From: Microbacterium paraoxydans
Lineage (GTDB): Bacteria; Actinomycetota; Actinomycetes; Actinomycetales; Microbacteriaceae
Assembly: GCF_900105335.1 (NCBI RefSeq)
Contig: NZ_LT629770.1
Coordinates: 1 to 64,000 of the forward strand
Length of the DNA: 64,000 nucleotides
Reading direction: 5' to 3'
Shown: positions 48,235 to 58,774 of the stretch, piece after piece
Layout of the letters: every line of letters starts with the position of its first letter
How positions within the stretch are numbered: position 1 is the stretch's first letter
Made by a program: the position numbers and the translations under genes
The notes under the pieces: model-generated
Databases searched by the model: none
What the model was told of the DNA's origin: nothing
The model's input: only the letters and a program-made list of their open reading frames with translations

Positions 48235-48594
48235 ATGGCTGACCACATCCACCTGTTCAAGCCGGGCGCATCGGTGACCTTCACGGCATCGGCGGACGTC
48301 ATCGGCGGTCGCCTCGTCGAGGTCACCGGCGCCCGCACGGTCGCGAACGCCGCGGCCGACAGCGTCAAGACCGTCGGCGCGGCGGCTCAGGACACGAAGT
48401 CCGGCGAGGACGTGCTCGTGCTGCGTGGCGGGGTCCAGAACCTCGTCGCGTCCGCGGCGATCGTCGCCGGAGCCCGCGTGAAGCCCGCGGCGGCCGGGAA
48501 GGTCGTCACGGTCGGCGCTGGCGAGCGGGGCATCGGCCTCGCACTCACGGCGGCCGGTGCGGCCGACGCCCTGCTCCAGGTCGCACTGGACTGA
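48235..48594 (+). CDS. Capsid decoration protein, second copy
   Basis: Same 119-residue product as 4705-5064. Confidence 0.7.
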   Translation: MADHIHLFKPGASVTFTASADVIGGRLVEVTGARTVANAAADSVKTVGAAAQDTKSGEDVLVLRGGVQNLVASAAIVAGARVKPAAAGKVVTVGAGERGIGLALTAAGAADALLQVALD

Positions 48595-48608
48595 GAGGAA
48601 GAACAGAC

Positions 48609-49535
48609 ATGGGAAACTCCCTGACGTACCCGGTGCCCTCGATCGACAGCACCGGCAGCCTCACCGCTGAGCAGATCCACGAGCTGCTCCGTTCGCGCAC
48701 CGCGGTCGCTCGTCGCGTCCGCACCCTCGCGGACAAGCGGTTCATCTCGGACGCGCTCCTCAAGGGCCGTTTCCAGGCGGTCGGCGGGACCGTGCTCTAC
48801 GAGAACGGTGACCCGCTGTTCGCCCCGGACGACCCCGAGGCGATCGCCCCCGGCGGCGAGTACCCGCGTTCGCAGGTCACCGCAGGCGACCTCGCAGCCG
48901 CGAAGGTCGACAAGTGGGGCCGCGACGTGCCGGTCACCGACGAGTCGATCAAGCGCCGCGGCATCGACGTCGTGAACCGTGGCCTCGGCCAGCTCGTGAA
49001 CCGCATGGTCAAGTTCGTCGACTCGGCGGCGCTCGGCGTCATCGCGTCGAAGATCACCCAGACCAGCGCGGCGACGGCGAACTGGACGACGGCGAAGGCC
49101 ATCGTCGCTTCGGTCGAGAAGGCGAAGGCAGAGGCCGAGGAGGCGGGCGAGGGGCACACCCTCGACACCATCGTCCTCAAGCCGACGCACTACGCGACCG
49201 TGATGTCGCTGTTCCTCGAGGCGGGCTTCCTGCCGCGCGAGGGGTCGAACCCGCTCATCAACGGCACGTGGCCGCAGGTCCTCGACCTGACGTGGCTCCG
49301 GTCGCCGTACACGCCGACGACGGCCCCGCTGCTCGTCGACTCGGACGAGCTCGGCGGCATGGCCGACGAGGACCTCGGCGGCCCGGGCTACAGCAACGCG
49401 CTGCCGGGCATCGAGGTCAAGTCGATCCGCGAGGACAAGATCGACGGCTACCTCCTCCGCTCGCGTCGCGTCACCGTGCCCGTCGTCACCGACGCCACGG
49501 CCGGCGTGACCATCACGGGAACGGGGCTGAGCTGA
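48609..49535 (+). CDS. Major capsid protein, second copy
   Basis: Same 308-residue product as 5079-6005. Confidence 0.88.
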   Translation: MGNSLTYPVPSIDSTGSLTAEQIHELLRSRTAVARRVRTLADKRFISDALLKGRFQAVGGTVLYENGDPLFAPDDPEAIAPGGEYPRSQVTAGDLAAAKVDKWGRDVPVTDESIKRRGIDVVNRGLGQLVNRMVKFVDSAALGVIASKITQTSAATANWTTAKAIVASVEKAKAEAEEAGEGHTLDTIVLKPTHYATVMSLFLEAGFLPREGSNPLINGTWPQVLDLTWLRSPYTPTTAPLLVDSDELGGMADEDLGGPGYSNALPGIEVKSIREDKIDGYLLRSRRVTVPVVTDATAGVTITGTGLS

Positions 49536-49753
49536 TGGCTGAGGCCAAGAAGTACGCGCACCGTGTGACGGCCACGATGATCGTCGCGAAGGTGCCGGGC
49601 GCGCAGGGCGGCGAGGTCTACCTCCGTCAGGGTCGCGTCCTGCCGGCGTCGGTCACGGCCGACGAGGTCAAGCGGCTCAGCACGCTCGGACTGATCGAGA
49701 AGTTCGAGATCGACACCGCTGACGGCGAGTCCGCCGACAGCTCGAGCAAGTAG
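49535..49753 (+). CDS. Small head protein, second copy
   Basis: Same 72-residue product as 6005-6223. Confidence 0.75.
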   Translation: MAEAKKYAHRVTATMIVAKVPGAQGGEVYLRQGRVLPASVTADEVKRLSTLGLIEKFEIDTADGESADSSSK

Positions 49754-49773
49754 CGAGACAGGGGGCGATGGAT

Positions 49774-50151
49774 ATGACCATCACACACGCCGACATCGGC
49801 GGCGACGAGAACACGGCTCGACGGGTTCTCGTGCTGGCACGGTCCATCGCCCCCTGCATCGACGCGTTCCCTGACGACTCGGAGCAGAAGCTCGACGCGA
49901 TCGCGGTGCTCAGCGCCGTCGTCGCCGAGCTGCCCGCGCCGGGGGATCGTCGGACGAAGTCCCTCAGCCGGAACGGCACGTCGATCACGTTCGCGGACAT
50001 CGAGTCGGCGTTCGACTCGGACGCCCGGGCGAGCCTGCGGGCGCTGTGCGACGCTCAGGGGGCCTCGGTGCCGTCGGGGTCACTCCCGGCGGGGTCGTTC
50101 CCCACGGAGCGCGCATTCGAGCGCGTGTGGCCGGAGGGTGGCTATAGCTAG
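49774..50151 (+). CDS. Head-tail connector, second copy
   Basis: Same product as 6244-6621; alternative ATG at 49768. Confidence 0.65.
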   Translation: MTITHADIGGDENTARRVLVLARSIAPCIDAFPDDSEQKLDAIAVLSAVVAELPAPGDRRTKSLSRNGTSITFADIESAFDSDARASLRALCDAQGASVPSGSLPAGSFPTERAFERVWPEGGYS

Positions 50152-50720
50152 TCGCTGACGCTGTTCGAGAAGACCTCGCCTCGGCGGGCAACGATCGCCG
50201 CTTTCGCCTCGTCGATGGTTCTGAAGCGTCCGACGTGGATCGTCTTCCCGTCGTGAGTAATCTTCGCTCGCCAACGGGACGTCTGCGCATCCCACGTCAC
50301 ACCGCGCACACCCGAGGAGTTCCCCCGGTAGCCGGCAGGGTCGAGGTTCTCCATGTTCACCTTGTTCGTGCTCGGGATCAGGTGATCCGGTCGGACACAT
50401 GCCCGATTGCGGCACTGGTGGTCGAGCATCACGCCCTGCGGTAGTGGGCCGTTGGCGAGCTCGTAGGCGACACGATGGGCACGTGCGACGGCGCCTCCCA
50501 CTCGGAGCTGTCCGTATCCGGCGCTCTTCGAGCCGGTCCAGTTCCAACAGTGCTCGGTGCGCTCGGTGTAGGCGTCTAGGCGGTCCTGCAGTGATCCGTT
50601 CACGATTCGCCGAAGAGGTGTGAGAGCCCCGGTCCGACGCTTCTGGACGTAGTGCGAATGGCACAGGCTGAGCGATTTCGCCGGGCGCTCACATCCTTCG
50701 AAAGAACAGGTGGCCTTCAT
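50148..50720 (-). CDS. HNH-AP2 homing endonuclease, second copy
   Basis: Same 190-residue product as 6618-7190, with the same TAACAT box 6 nt before the ATG (50727-50732). Confidence 0.88.
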   Translation of the reverse strand: MKATCSFEGCERPAKSLSLCHSHYVQKRRTGALTPLRRIVNGSLQDRLDAYTERTEHCWNWTGSKSAGYGQLRVGGAVARAHRVAYELANGPLPQGVMLDHQCRNRACVRPDHLIPSTNKVNMENLDPAGYRGNSSGVRGVTWDAQTSRWRAKITHDGKTIHVGRFRTIDEAKAAIVARRGEVFSNSVSD

Positions 50721-50750
50721 GAGTACATGTTACCTCGGGGGAGGGACATC

Positions 50751-51071
50751 GTGATCGAGTCGTTCTTCTTCCCGCACAAGGTTCTGATCCGCGACATGAT
50801 CGACCGGGGCGGGGAGGGGTCGAGCCCTGGCCCTGCGCGGCTGTCGATCGCGGAGACCATCGACGAGCGGACGCTGGTGAAGAACCGGGACAACCTCGAA
50901 GTTGTGTCGAACTCCCGCGTCACCGTCCCTCTGGACGCGAACGTCGCGCCGGGTGCGCTGGTCACCGTGTGGCCGGGCACGTCGGCGGCGCGGGAGGCCG
51001 AGGTGATCCGTGTCGGCCGGGACGAGAACGCCCGGCCGTTGCCGTCTCACCTGATCCTCTGGCTCACCTAG
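50751..51071 (+). CDS. Head closure protein, second copy
   Basis: Same 106-residue product as 7221-7541. Confidence 0.62.
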   Translation: MIESFFFPHKVLIRDMIDRGGEGSSPGPARLSIAETIDERTLVKNRDNLEVVSNSRVTVPLDANVAPGALVTVWPGTSAAREAEVIRVGRDENARPLPSHLILWLT

Positions 51072-51606
51072 TCCAGTTCGACGGCCGCGGGTCGTCCCAC
51101 AGATACAGCTCGTAGTCGGTAGTGATGACGTCGACGCCCGGGTCGCGGTCGAGATGGTCGCCGGTCGGCACCCACGAGGACACCTTCAGCAGGGTCAACG
51201 TTTCGTGGATCGGGTGCGCGTAGAGCGTCGCGGCGATGGCCTCCCCGACATCGACAAGCTCATCGTCGGTGAGCCCATCGCTGCAGACACGCGCGACCGC
51301 TTCGACCTTCCCTGGCTCGTCGATCGAGTTCAGCACCTGGAATCCGGGGTTGAGCACGACACCATCCGGGAGTACCGCGGTCGCCCCGACAGCCTGCATC
51401 GCCTCGCTCCCCGGGGAGGGGGGCGCGACGTAGTCCACGCACTCCTGCGGCACCTCGGCTGCCGACGCGGTCGGTGTGCTTTCCGGCGCCGACACCGTCG
51501 GCTCGGGTGCTGGCGACGTCGTCGTCGTCTCGGGCGGCGTCTGCGCCGCACACCCACCCAGGAACATCCCCGCGGCGAGGACGCCCGCGGCCACCGATTT
51601 ACGCAT
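51064..51606 (-). CDS. Lipoprotein, second copy
   Basis: Same 180-residue product as 7534-8076; TACGGT box at 51613-51618. Confidence 0.8.
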   Translation of the reverse strand: MRKSVAAGVLAAGMFLGGCAAQTPPETTTTSPAPEPTVSAPESTPTASAAEVPQECVDYVAPPSPGSEAMQAVGATAVLPDGVVLNPGFQVLNSIDEPGKVEAVARVCSDGLTDDELVDVGEAIAATLYAHPIHETLTLLKVSSWVPTGDHLDRDPGVDVITTDYELYLWDDPRPSNWTR

Positions 51607-51636
51607 GCTCACACCGTACCGGGGGAGGTAGCCGCC

Positions 51637-51954
51637 GTGAAGATTCTCAAGCCCATCCTCAGCACGGTCGAGAAGGTCGCGCAGGACTCGATCCGGGAGG
51701 GCGGCCGGGAGGTCCTGCGCCGCGCCCGCGAGCTGAGTCCGACGCTCACCGGCGATTCGGACAAGTCCGGGTTCATGCAGGTCGACGATCTGACCGTGCA
51801 GGTCGGGTTCACGTCGCTCGTGTCCCGGCTTCAGCACGAGGACCTCGACAACCAGCACCCGCAGGGCGGCGAGGCGAAGTTCCTCGAGAAGGCGTTCGAC
51901 GAGGTTGACATCGAGCAGCTCGCGGCGCAGAAGCTCCGGGAGGCGTTCGGATGA
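51637..51954 (+). CDS. Neck protein (HK97 gp10-like), second copy
   Basis: Same 105-residue product as 8107-8424. Confidence 0.72.
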   Translation: MKILKPILSTVEKVAQDSIREGGREVLRRARELSPTLTGDSDKSGFMQVDDLTVQVGFTSLVSRLQHEDLDNQHPQGGEAKFLEKAFDEVDIEQLAAQKLREAFG

Positions 51955-52361
51955 CGATGGACGACGCGACCCTCACCCGCCTCCTCTGCCGCCTCCTCGC
52001 CCGCGTCCCGACATTCGAGTACGACGTGACCCCGCCGCCGTCCGGCGTGGCCGTCCAGTACGGGGCGCTGAAGGCCGAGCCGGACAGGGCTGTGGGCGTG
52101 CGCGTCTACAGCACCACGGACGAGCGACATCTCCACTGGCGGCGCGCTCAGGTGCGCATCCGAGGCGCGAAGGGAAGCAAGACGGACGCCGACAAGATCG
52201 CCGGCATCGTCTTCGCTGCTCTCCACGGACTCTCCCGCGAGGGAGGTATCAGCGGCATCCGCCGCGAATCCATGTCCCCGAACGGGGCCGACACGAACGG
52301 GCGCGAGGAGCGCACCGACAACTACATCATCACCCTCGACAATCAGGAGTCCTCATCATGA
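51951..52361 (+). CDS. Tail terminator, second copy
   Basis: Same 136-residue product as 8421-8831. Confidence 0.68.
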   Translation: MTMDDATLTRLLCRLLARVPTFEYDVTPPPSGVAVQYGALKAEPDRAVGVRVYSTTDERHLHWRRAQVRIRGAKGSKTDADKIAGIVFAALHGLSREGGISGIRRESMSPNGADTNGREERTDNYIITLDNQESSS

Positions 52362-53131
52362 GCGAAGCAGTTCCCCTTCCCGCCGGCACCACGCTCGGGA
52401 AGTCCTTCGAGTACGGCATCGACATCAACCTCGGCACGTCGGCGGTCCCCGAGTGGCAGCCGTTCCGCAGGATCAGCGGCTTCCAGCCGACGTTCACGCC
52501 GACCACGCAGGACGCGCAGACGTACGACGACCTCGGCGCCGACAACTCGGACGTGACCGGCTGGTCGTTCGCGATCGCGTTCAACGTCCAGGTGAACCGC
52601 AACACCGCGACCGGCCTGTACCTGCCGGAGATCGAGGCGCTGCTCGCCCGCACCCGCCCGTCGGCGAAGGGCGAGGCCGCGGTCGTCGAGGTGCGCTGGT
52701 ACCACAAGCCGGAGATCGGTACGCCGAACCCGGCCGACGCCGGCCAGGGTCGCGCGACCGTCGCCATCACTCGGCAGAACACCGGCCCGAACGGTGAGAT
52801 CGAGGTCCTCTCGGTCACCCTGTCGGGCAAGGGCCCGTACACCGAGATCGCGAACCCGTTCGACGGATGGGACAGCACGGTCGCGGTCATCGGGACCGTG
52901 GGTCCGGAGGGTGCCGGCGACGGCGATCTCGTCACGATCACCGGCACCGGGTTCCTCGGCACGACCGGCGTGTCGATCGATGGTGCGTCGCTCGCCGCGA
53001 CGGACTACACCGTGGTCTCGGGTGCGACGATCATCGCCGCTCTGCCTGCCGGTGACGCGGGCAACGTGCCCGTGATCGTCACGAACGCGGCGGGCGCTTC
53101 GGCGCCGCACACGTTCACGCGAGGGGCGTGA
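52358..53131 (+). CDS. Major tail protein, second copy
   Basis: Same 257-residue product as 8828-9601. Confidence 0.87.
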   Translation: MSEAVPLPAGTTLGKSFEYGIDINLGTSAVPEWQPFRRISGFQPTFTPTTQDAQTYDDLGADNSDVTGWSFAIAFNVQVNRNTATGLYLPEIEALLARTRPSAKGEAAVVEVRWYHKPEIGTPNPADAGQGRATVAITRQNTGPNGEIEVLSVTLSGKGPYTEIANPFDGWDSTVAVIGTVGPEGAGDGDLVTITGTGFLGTTGVSIDGASLAATDYTVVSGATIIAALPAGDAGNVPVIVTNAAGASAPHTFTRGA

Positions 53132-53134
53132 CGC

Positions 53135-53553
53135 ATGGCGTCCGCGTCCGACTTCGCGGCGTGGGCGCAGCAGGACCTCGTCCTCCCGTTCGGGGGCAAG
53201 ACCTATCGGGTCAAGCCCCGAGCGTGGGGGACGCGGGGAAGCTGCTCGCCTGCGCGATCCGCGGCGAGGTGAACCTGGGCATCGTGAAGGGTCCGATCCC
53301 TCCAGAGGTGCAGGCCGTCCTCGAAACGATACAGCCCGACGAGCACATCGCCCTCGGTGACGTGCATCAGGAGATGGTCAACGACGGTCTGTCGCCGACG
53401 ACGATCGACCGCTTCACCTACTACGCGGTGTTCTTCTGGGCGCGCAGTGAAGAGTATGCCGACGCGCTCGCGCGACTGCTGTTCATGCCACGCGTGACCG
53501 ACGACGACCTGTTCCCCGACGAGGAGGACGAGGCGATCCCAAAAGCCTCGTGA
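53135..53553 (+). pseudogene. Tail assembly chaperone, second copy, frameshifted
   Basis: One C is missing from the C5 run seen at 9686-9690; here it is C4 at 53216-53219. After about 28 codons the reading frame is lost, so the intact product of 9605-10024 cannot be made. Everything after this point matches the first copy. A homopolymer sequencing or assembly error is the most likely cause, because a real null of this essential gene would stop tail assembly unless the other copy complemented it. Confidence 0.88.
53538..53544 (+). promoter_or_regulatory. -1 frameshift site CCCAAAA, second copy
   Basis: Same heptamer as 10009-10015. Confidence 0.8.
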
Positions 53554-53885
53554 CGGCCGAGGACTGGGCACCGTACGGGCGGGGCGTGCCGGACGCGGAC
53601 GGCTGGTATCCGGATTACCGGACACCGCCCGCGCATCTCCGGCCCGCCCCGCCGAAGGCGCCGGCGTCCTCGACCGTCAACAGCACCGAGCCTGAGGTCG
53701 ACGACTCGCTGCTCGCGATCGTCACCAACTGGCGGTTCGTCATCGCCGACCTGCTCGAGCGCTTCCAACTCGACCTGTACGACGCCGCCGTCAGGGCACG
53801 CCCTTGGCCGGGCGTGCGGACGGCGATCTTCGCGCTCATCGACACTCCGGGTTCCCGGATTCGGAGGGCGCTCACCCGGAGGTGA
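53550..53885 (+). CDS. Chaperone frameshift extension, second copy
   Basis: Same frame as 10021-10356; its upstream partner is broken in this copy. Confidence 0.78.
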   Translation: MTAEDWAPYGRGVPDADGWYPDYRTPPAHLRPAPPKAPASSTVNSTEPEVDDSLLAIVTNWRFVIADLLERFQLDLYDAAVRARPWPGVRTAIFALIDTPGSRIRRALTRR

Positions 53886-53891
53886 CCACCG

Positions 53892-56738
53892 ATGCGCGCA
53901 GCCGAGATCGATGTTCTGTTCACTGCGGACACGAAGCAGATCGAGCAGGCGGACAAGAAGATCCGCGATGTCGGCCAGCGCGTCGAGAAGAACCCGGTCG
54001 AGCTCGACGCGAACGCGAAGCCCGCGCTCGAGAGCATGGACAGGGTCGAGGCGGCGGCGAAGAAGCTCGTGTCGAAGGACACGCTGCTGACGGTCGACGC
54101 GAACATCGAGCGCGGCGAGAAGTCCCTCGACCGTGTCCAGAAGCGGCTCGACTATCTCCGGTCCGTCGAGACGACGATGGACGTGAAGGCCGACATCGCC
54201 CGCGCTGAGGCGTCGCTGTCCAAGGTGCAGCGGAACCTCGACGGTCTCAAGGCTGCACGCGCGACGATGGAGGTCGACGCCGACACGTCCGAGGCGGAGT
54301 CGGAGCTGAAGAAGCTCCCGGCCAAGGCGCAGGCCGCCGGCGACGACGCGGGCAAGGGCTTCGTCGGATCCCTCGATTCCGCGACCCGTGGCGCCGGCGA
54401 GAAGGTCGGACAGGCTGTCGGTGACGGCGTCGAGGAGACGCTCATCAAGGCACTGTCTGCGATCCCGGTGGCGGGCGGTATCGTCCTCGCCGGTGTCGCG
54501 ATCGGCAAGGCGCTCATCGGCGGCTTGAACGACGGCCTGCAGATCGAAGTCGGGTACGACCGGCTGCAGGCGCTCACGGGCGTCGACGAGGCGACTGCGC
54601 TCCGTCTCGGTCGCGCTGCCGGTGAGGCGTACGCGAGCAACTTCGGCGACTCCGTCGAGGCCAACATGGACACGACTCGGCTCGCCCTGCAGTTCCGACT
54701 CATCGACTCGAAGAGCACGACGCGCGACGCGCAGCTCGTCGTCCAGGGACTCTCGGGAATCGCCGATGTGCTGAGCGAGGAGGTCGGTCCGACCGCGACC
54801 GCGGTCACGACGCTCCTCGGGTCGGGCATGGTGAAGTCGGCGCAGGAGGCGTTCGACGTCATCGCGGCCGGCGCTCGGAACGGGCTGAACCGGAACGAGG
54901 ATCTGCTCGACACCCTCACGGAGTATCCGGTCGTGCTGACGCGACTCGGACTCACCGGGGAGGAGATGCTCGGCCTCATCAACCAGAGCATGCAGGCAGG
55001 CGCCCGGAACACGGACGTCGCGGCCGACGCGCTGAAGGAGTTCCAGATCCGCGCGACCGATGCGTCGGTGGCTTCGGCTGAGGGGTTCCGGATCCTCGGC
55101 CTCGACGCCGAGGCGATGACGGCGAAGATCGCTCGCGGTGGAGCGGATGCGCGGGACGGGCTCGACGAGGTCCTCACCAAGCTCCGCGAGACCGAGGACC
55201 CCGTGGCGCGGAACGCCGCGGCGGTGGCTCTGTTCGGGACGAAGGCGGAGGACCTCGGGGCCGCGCTGTTCGCTATGGACCTGTCGTCCGCGGTCGATCA
55301 GCTCGGCACCGTCACGGGTGCCGCTCAGCAGATGTTTGACACCCTCGCGGGGAACGACGCATCGAAGATCGAGCAGGCGCAGCGGAACATCGAGGTCGCG
55401 GCGGACGGCATCAAGGGTGCGCTCGCTCAGGCGTTCGCGGAGCCGCTGGGCGACTTCGCCGACTGGGTCTCCCAGAACCGCGGGCCTGTGCTCGAGTTCT
55501 TCCGGGACATGGCGGTGGGTGCGCTCGACTTCGCGATCACGGCGTCGGATGCGACCGGCGAGTTCGTGTCGGGTCCGCTGGCGGACATGGTCGACGGCTT
55601 CGTGTCGTTCCTGAAGCTGACGAACTTCGATCCGTTCAAGGACTGGACCGACCTCGACAACCTCGTCGCCGGCCTGCGTGACTTCGATGGGGTCACGGAC
55701 GACGTGAGCACGAACCTCGAGGGCATGAAGGACGATCTGACCGACTGGACGGATCCGCTCATCGCGCTCGGTTACGTCAACGACGCCGCCCTGCGCACCG
55801 CGGATGCCGTGTCGCAGGTGGGGTTCTCCGCGGAGAGCGGGGCCGCCCTGCTCAGCGGGTTCGAGGTCGCGACCGATGGCACCGTCCGTGCGACGGGCGA
55901 GCTGAAGTCGCAGCTCGACGCCTCGGCGGAGGCTCTGCGGGCGGAGTACGACGCGGCGATCGCGGCGGGGGAGTCGCAGGACAACCTCCGCGGCCGGTAC
56001 AACTCGACGCGTGACGCGCTGTTGAACCAGCTCACGACGATGGGGCTCACGCAGGAGCAGGCTCAGGCCCTCATCGACACGGTGCTGCAGACGCCGGAGG
56101 AAGCGTCGACGAAGTTCAGCTCGAACGCGGACTCGGAGCGCGGCAAGGTAGAGCGTCTCGGCGGGAAGATCATCACCCTTCCCGACGGGAGATCGGTAAT
56201 CTACGCGAACACCAAGCCTGCGTACGACTCGCTGAACTACTTCATCCGCGACGCGAGCAATCGGGTCATCCGGGTGAAGATCGCGGCCGACGGCACCTCG
56301 ATCCGCATGGGGTCGATCACCGCGTCCCCGCAGCACGACGGCGCCATCGTCGAGATGATGGCGGCTGGCGGGCTGCGGGGTACCGGGCTGACACCGATGA
56401 AGCCGCTCGCGCAGATGGTCCCGGCGAACACCTGGCGGATCGTGGGTGATCGTGCCGACGTGCCCGAGGCGTACATCCCGCTCGACGGTTCGCCGCGGTC
56501 GATCGCGCTCCTGATGGAGACGATCCAGCGGATGCCGAACTTCTCGGCGATGGCGGCGGGGGCTGTTGAAGGGGCACCAGTCGGACAGGCGCTGGCCGGG
56601 CCGGATCCCCTAGTCGGGCTCGAGGTTAGCGGCCGACTGGTCGTGGACACGTCGGGCTTCGCGCAGCTCGTCGACGCTCGAGTCGTGGCAGCTAGTCGAG
56701 ATCGTAAGCGCGCGCTGGAGAACGGACGGAGGAGGTAG
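53892..56738 (+). CDS. Tape measure protein, second copy
   Basis: Same 948-residue product as 10363-13209. Confidence 0.95.
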   Translation: MRAAEIDVLFTADTKQIEQADKKIRDVGQRVEKNPVELDANAKPALESMDRVEAAAKKLVSKDTLLTVDANIERGEKSLDRVQKRLDYLRSVETTMDVKADIARAEASLSKVQRNLDGLKAARATMEVDADTSEAESELKKLPAKAQAAGDDAGKGFVGSLDSATRGAGEKVGQAVGDGVEETLIKALSAIPVAGGIVLAGVAIGKALIGGLNDGLQIEVGYDRLQALTGVDEATALRLGRAAGEAYASNFGDSVEANMDTTRLALQFRLIDSKSTTRDAQLVVQGLSGIADVLSEEVGPTATAVTTLLGSGMVKSAQEAFDVIAAGARNGLNRNEDLLDTLTEYPVVLTRLGLTGEEMLGLINQSMQAGARNTDVAADALKEFQIRATDASVASAEGFRILGLDAEAMTAKIARGGADARDGLDEVLTKLRETEDPVARNAAAVALFGTKAEDLGAALFAMDLSSAVDQLGTVTGAAQQMFDTLAGNDASKIEQAQRNIEVAADGIKGALAQAFAEPLGDFADWVSQNRGPVLEFFRDMAVGALDFAITASDATGEFVSGPLADMVDGFVSFLKLTNFDPFKDWTDLDNLVAGLRDFDGVTDDVSTNLEGMKDDLTDWTDPLIALGYVNDAALRTADAVSQVGFSAESGAALLSGFEVATDGTVRATGELKSQLDASAEALRAEYDAAIAAGESQDNLRGRYNSTRDALLNQLTTMGLTQEQAQALIDTVLQTPEEASTKFSSNADSERGKVERLGGKIITLPDGRSVIYANTKPAYDSLNYFIRDASNRVIRVKIAADGTSIRMGSITASPQHDGAIVEMMAAGGLRGTGLTPMKPLAQMVPANTWRIVGDRADVPEAYIPLDGSPRSIALLMETIQRMPNFSAMAAGAVEGAPVGQALAGPDPLVGLEVSGRLVVDTSGFAQLVDARVVAASRDRKRALENGRRR

Positions 56739-56741
56739 GTC

Positions 56742-57569
56742 ATGGTCACCACGTCTGCGCCGGAGCTCTCTGTCGACGTCGCGGGGAATCCGTACGTGGA
56801 GGTCTTCTTCGACCCGAGCGGACTGGAACCGGATACGGCCTACATCCGCGTGGTGCGCTATTCGGAAGGCCGGGAGTGGCCCGTCCGGGGCGGTGTGAAC
56901 ATCGCCCCGGGCGTGGCTGCTCTCGACTTCGAGGCACCGTTCAACGTGGAGGCGACGTACAGGGCTCAGATGTTCACCGCCACAGGTGCGTCGATCGGCT
57001 GGACGGAGGCGTCGACGACAGTGCTCGAGTACGTCGGGACGATCGTGCACCAGCCACTCGACCCCACATCGTGGGTCCCCGTCGACGTCATGCCGGGTAG
57101 CGTGAGCCCGCTCACGCGCCCCGAGGAGGGGACTCTCGTCCAGACAGAGGGTCGCGATGTGGGTGTGTGGATCGGGTCCGGGCGTCGAGGCCTCCGCGGC
57201 GTGGGTGTTTCGCTGCAGACGAGCAGTATCGCTGAGGCTGACGCGTTTCGAGACCTGCAGGGAAGCTACGCGGTCCGGCAGATCGGAACGGTGTGTATCC
57301 GTACCTCGTCGTCCATCCGCTGGCCGCGGACGTTCTTCGTCCGAGGCGACTTCGCGGAGAACGATCGCACCGTTCGATTCGGCGGGACCAAGGTCACATT
57401 CGACGCGCGCGTCGACGAAGTCGAGCCGCCGTTCCCAGGGCTCGCGGTACCGCTGCTGACGTACGGCGATCTGGATGCGGCGTACGCAACGTACGCCGAG
57501 CGGGACGCGGCCTATGCGACGTACACGGACATGGATCGCGACTACTCCCTGGCGGGGCTGGCCGGCTGA
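56742..57569 (+). CDS. Distal tail (Dit-like) protein, second copy
   Basis: Same 275-residue product as 13213-14040. Confidence 0.7.
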   Translation: MVTTSAPELSVDVAGNPYVEVFFDPSGLEPDTAYIRVVRYSEGREWPVRGGVNIAPGVAALDFEAPFNVEATYRAQMFTATGASIGWTEASTTVLEYVGTIVHQPLDPTSWVPVDVMPGSVSPLTRPEEGTLVQTEGRDVGVWIGSGRRGLRGVGVSLQTSSIAEADAFRDLQGSYAVRQIGTVCIRTSSSIRWPRTFFVRGDFAENDRTVRFGGTKVTFDARVDEVEPPFPGLAVPLLTYGDLDAAYATYAERDAAYATYTDMDRDYSLAGLAG

Positions 57570-57583
57570 CTTCAGGAGGTGTG

Positions 57584-58774
57584 ATGCGCTTCGGGTCTGA
57601 GGTTCTTCGCGGTCTGCTCACGAGTTCGTTCGACCACTACTGGGAGGCGGACCTGTACTACGACGGCGAGCGCCGACAGGAGCGCGTGCCTCTGACGGAC
57701 GTGCGGCCTTCAGAGGACGCGGGCGCGGAGATCCAGCAGTCGATGACGTGCGCGGTCGTGTGGACGGACGACTTCGGTCGCTCCGTCCTTCCGACCGCAA
57801 TGGAGGATGCGTTCGCGCCGTTCGGCGCCCAACTGCAGGTGTTCTCGGTGGTCCACTCCGGCCCGTTCGTAGAGCGTGTCCCGTACGGCTGGTTCCTCAT
57901 CACCGATGTCCCGTCCGCGCGCGACGAGCAGATGCGGTTCCGCGGTGACTGGATCACGGTGGGCTCCACAGTCGAACTCGAACTCAAGGAGCTGACCGCC
58001 TCGATCGGCGAGGAGACGTTCGACGTGCCGACGGCACCGGCGTCGCTGGTGTCCGCATGGGACGAGGTCGGCCGGATCTCAGGCATGCCGATCGAGCGGT
58101 CCGTCCCAGACGCGGCGATCACCCGCTCGGTGATGTACGAGGACGAGAAGATCAAGGCGCTGTATGAGCTGATGGACGTTATCCTGTCGGCGGTCCCGCA
58201 CATGACCGCCGACGGCGCTCTGTCAGCACGCCCGAAGGCGTGGCCCGACCCGGTCGACCGCATCACTCGCGAGGTGCTCGTCGACATCGGGTCGATGATG
58301 TCAGCCGGGAAGGTCTACAACCGGGTCGTGGTCCGCGCGAACGGTGCCGACCAGGCGGCCGTCCTCGCGGTCGCCGAGATCACCACGGGTCCACTGCGGG
58401 TGCGGAACCCGGCCGGGGTTCGTTCACCGTTCGGCGCCCGCACCCACTATCTGTCGAGTGAGTTCGTGACCACCCGCGCGCAGGCGCAGAAGTGGGCGAA
58501 CGAGACGCTCGCGCAGGTCTCCACGCTCCGCACCCAGGTGGTTCCGGTGGTGGAGCTGTTCAACCCGCTGCGAGAGCGCGGCGACGTCGTGCTCATCGAG
58601 CGTCCCACTCACTGGCTGATCGGCCGGGTCGTGACGATCGACCGAGGTCAGGCGACACAGTCGCTCACCGTCGAGATCGGTGGGACGACAACGGTGGCCG
58701 ATCCGGAACCACTGCTGCTTCCTGGTGACTCGACGTTCCCGGGCGATGGGGTCTTCCCCGGAGGAGATATCTGA
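57584..58774 (+). CDS. Tail tip/hub protein, second copy
   Basis: Same 396-residue product as 14055-15245. Confidence 0.75.
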   Translation: MRFGSEVLRGLLTSSFDHYWEADLYYDGERRQERVPLTDVRPSEDAGAEIQQSMTCAVVWTDDFGRSVLPTAMEDAFAPFGAQLQVFSVVHSGPFVERVPYGWFLITDVPSARDEQMRFRGDWITVGSTVELELKELTASIGEETFDVPTAPASLVSAWDEVGRISGMPIERSVPDAAITRSVMYEDEKIKALYELMDVILSAVPHMTADGALSARPKAWPDPVDRITREVLVDIGSMMSAGKVYNRVVVRANGADQAAVLAVAEITTGPLRVRNPAGVRSPFGARTHYLSSEFVTTRAQAQKWANETLAQVSTLRTQVVPVVELFNPLRERGDVVLIERPTHWLIGRVVTIDRGQATQSLTVEIGGTTTVADPEPLLLPGDSTFPGDGVFPGGDI

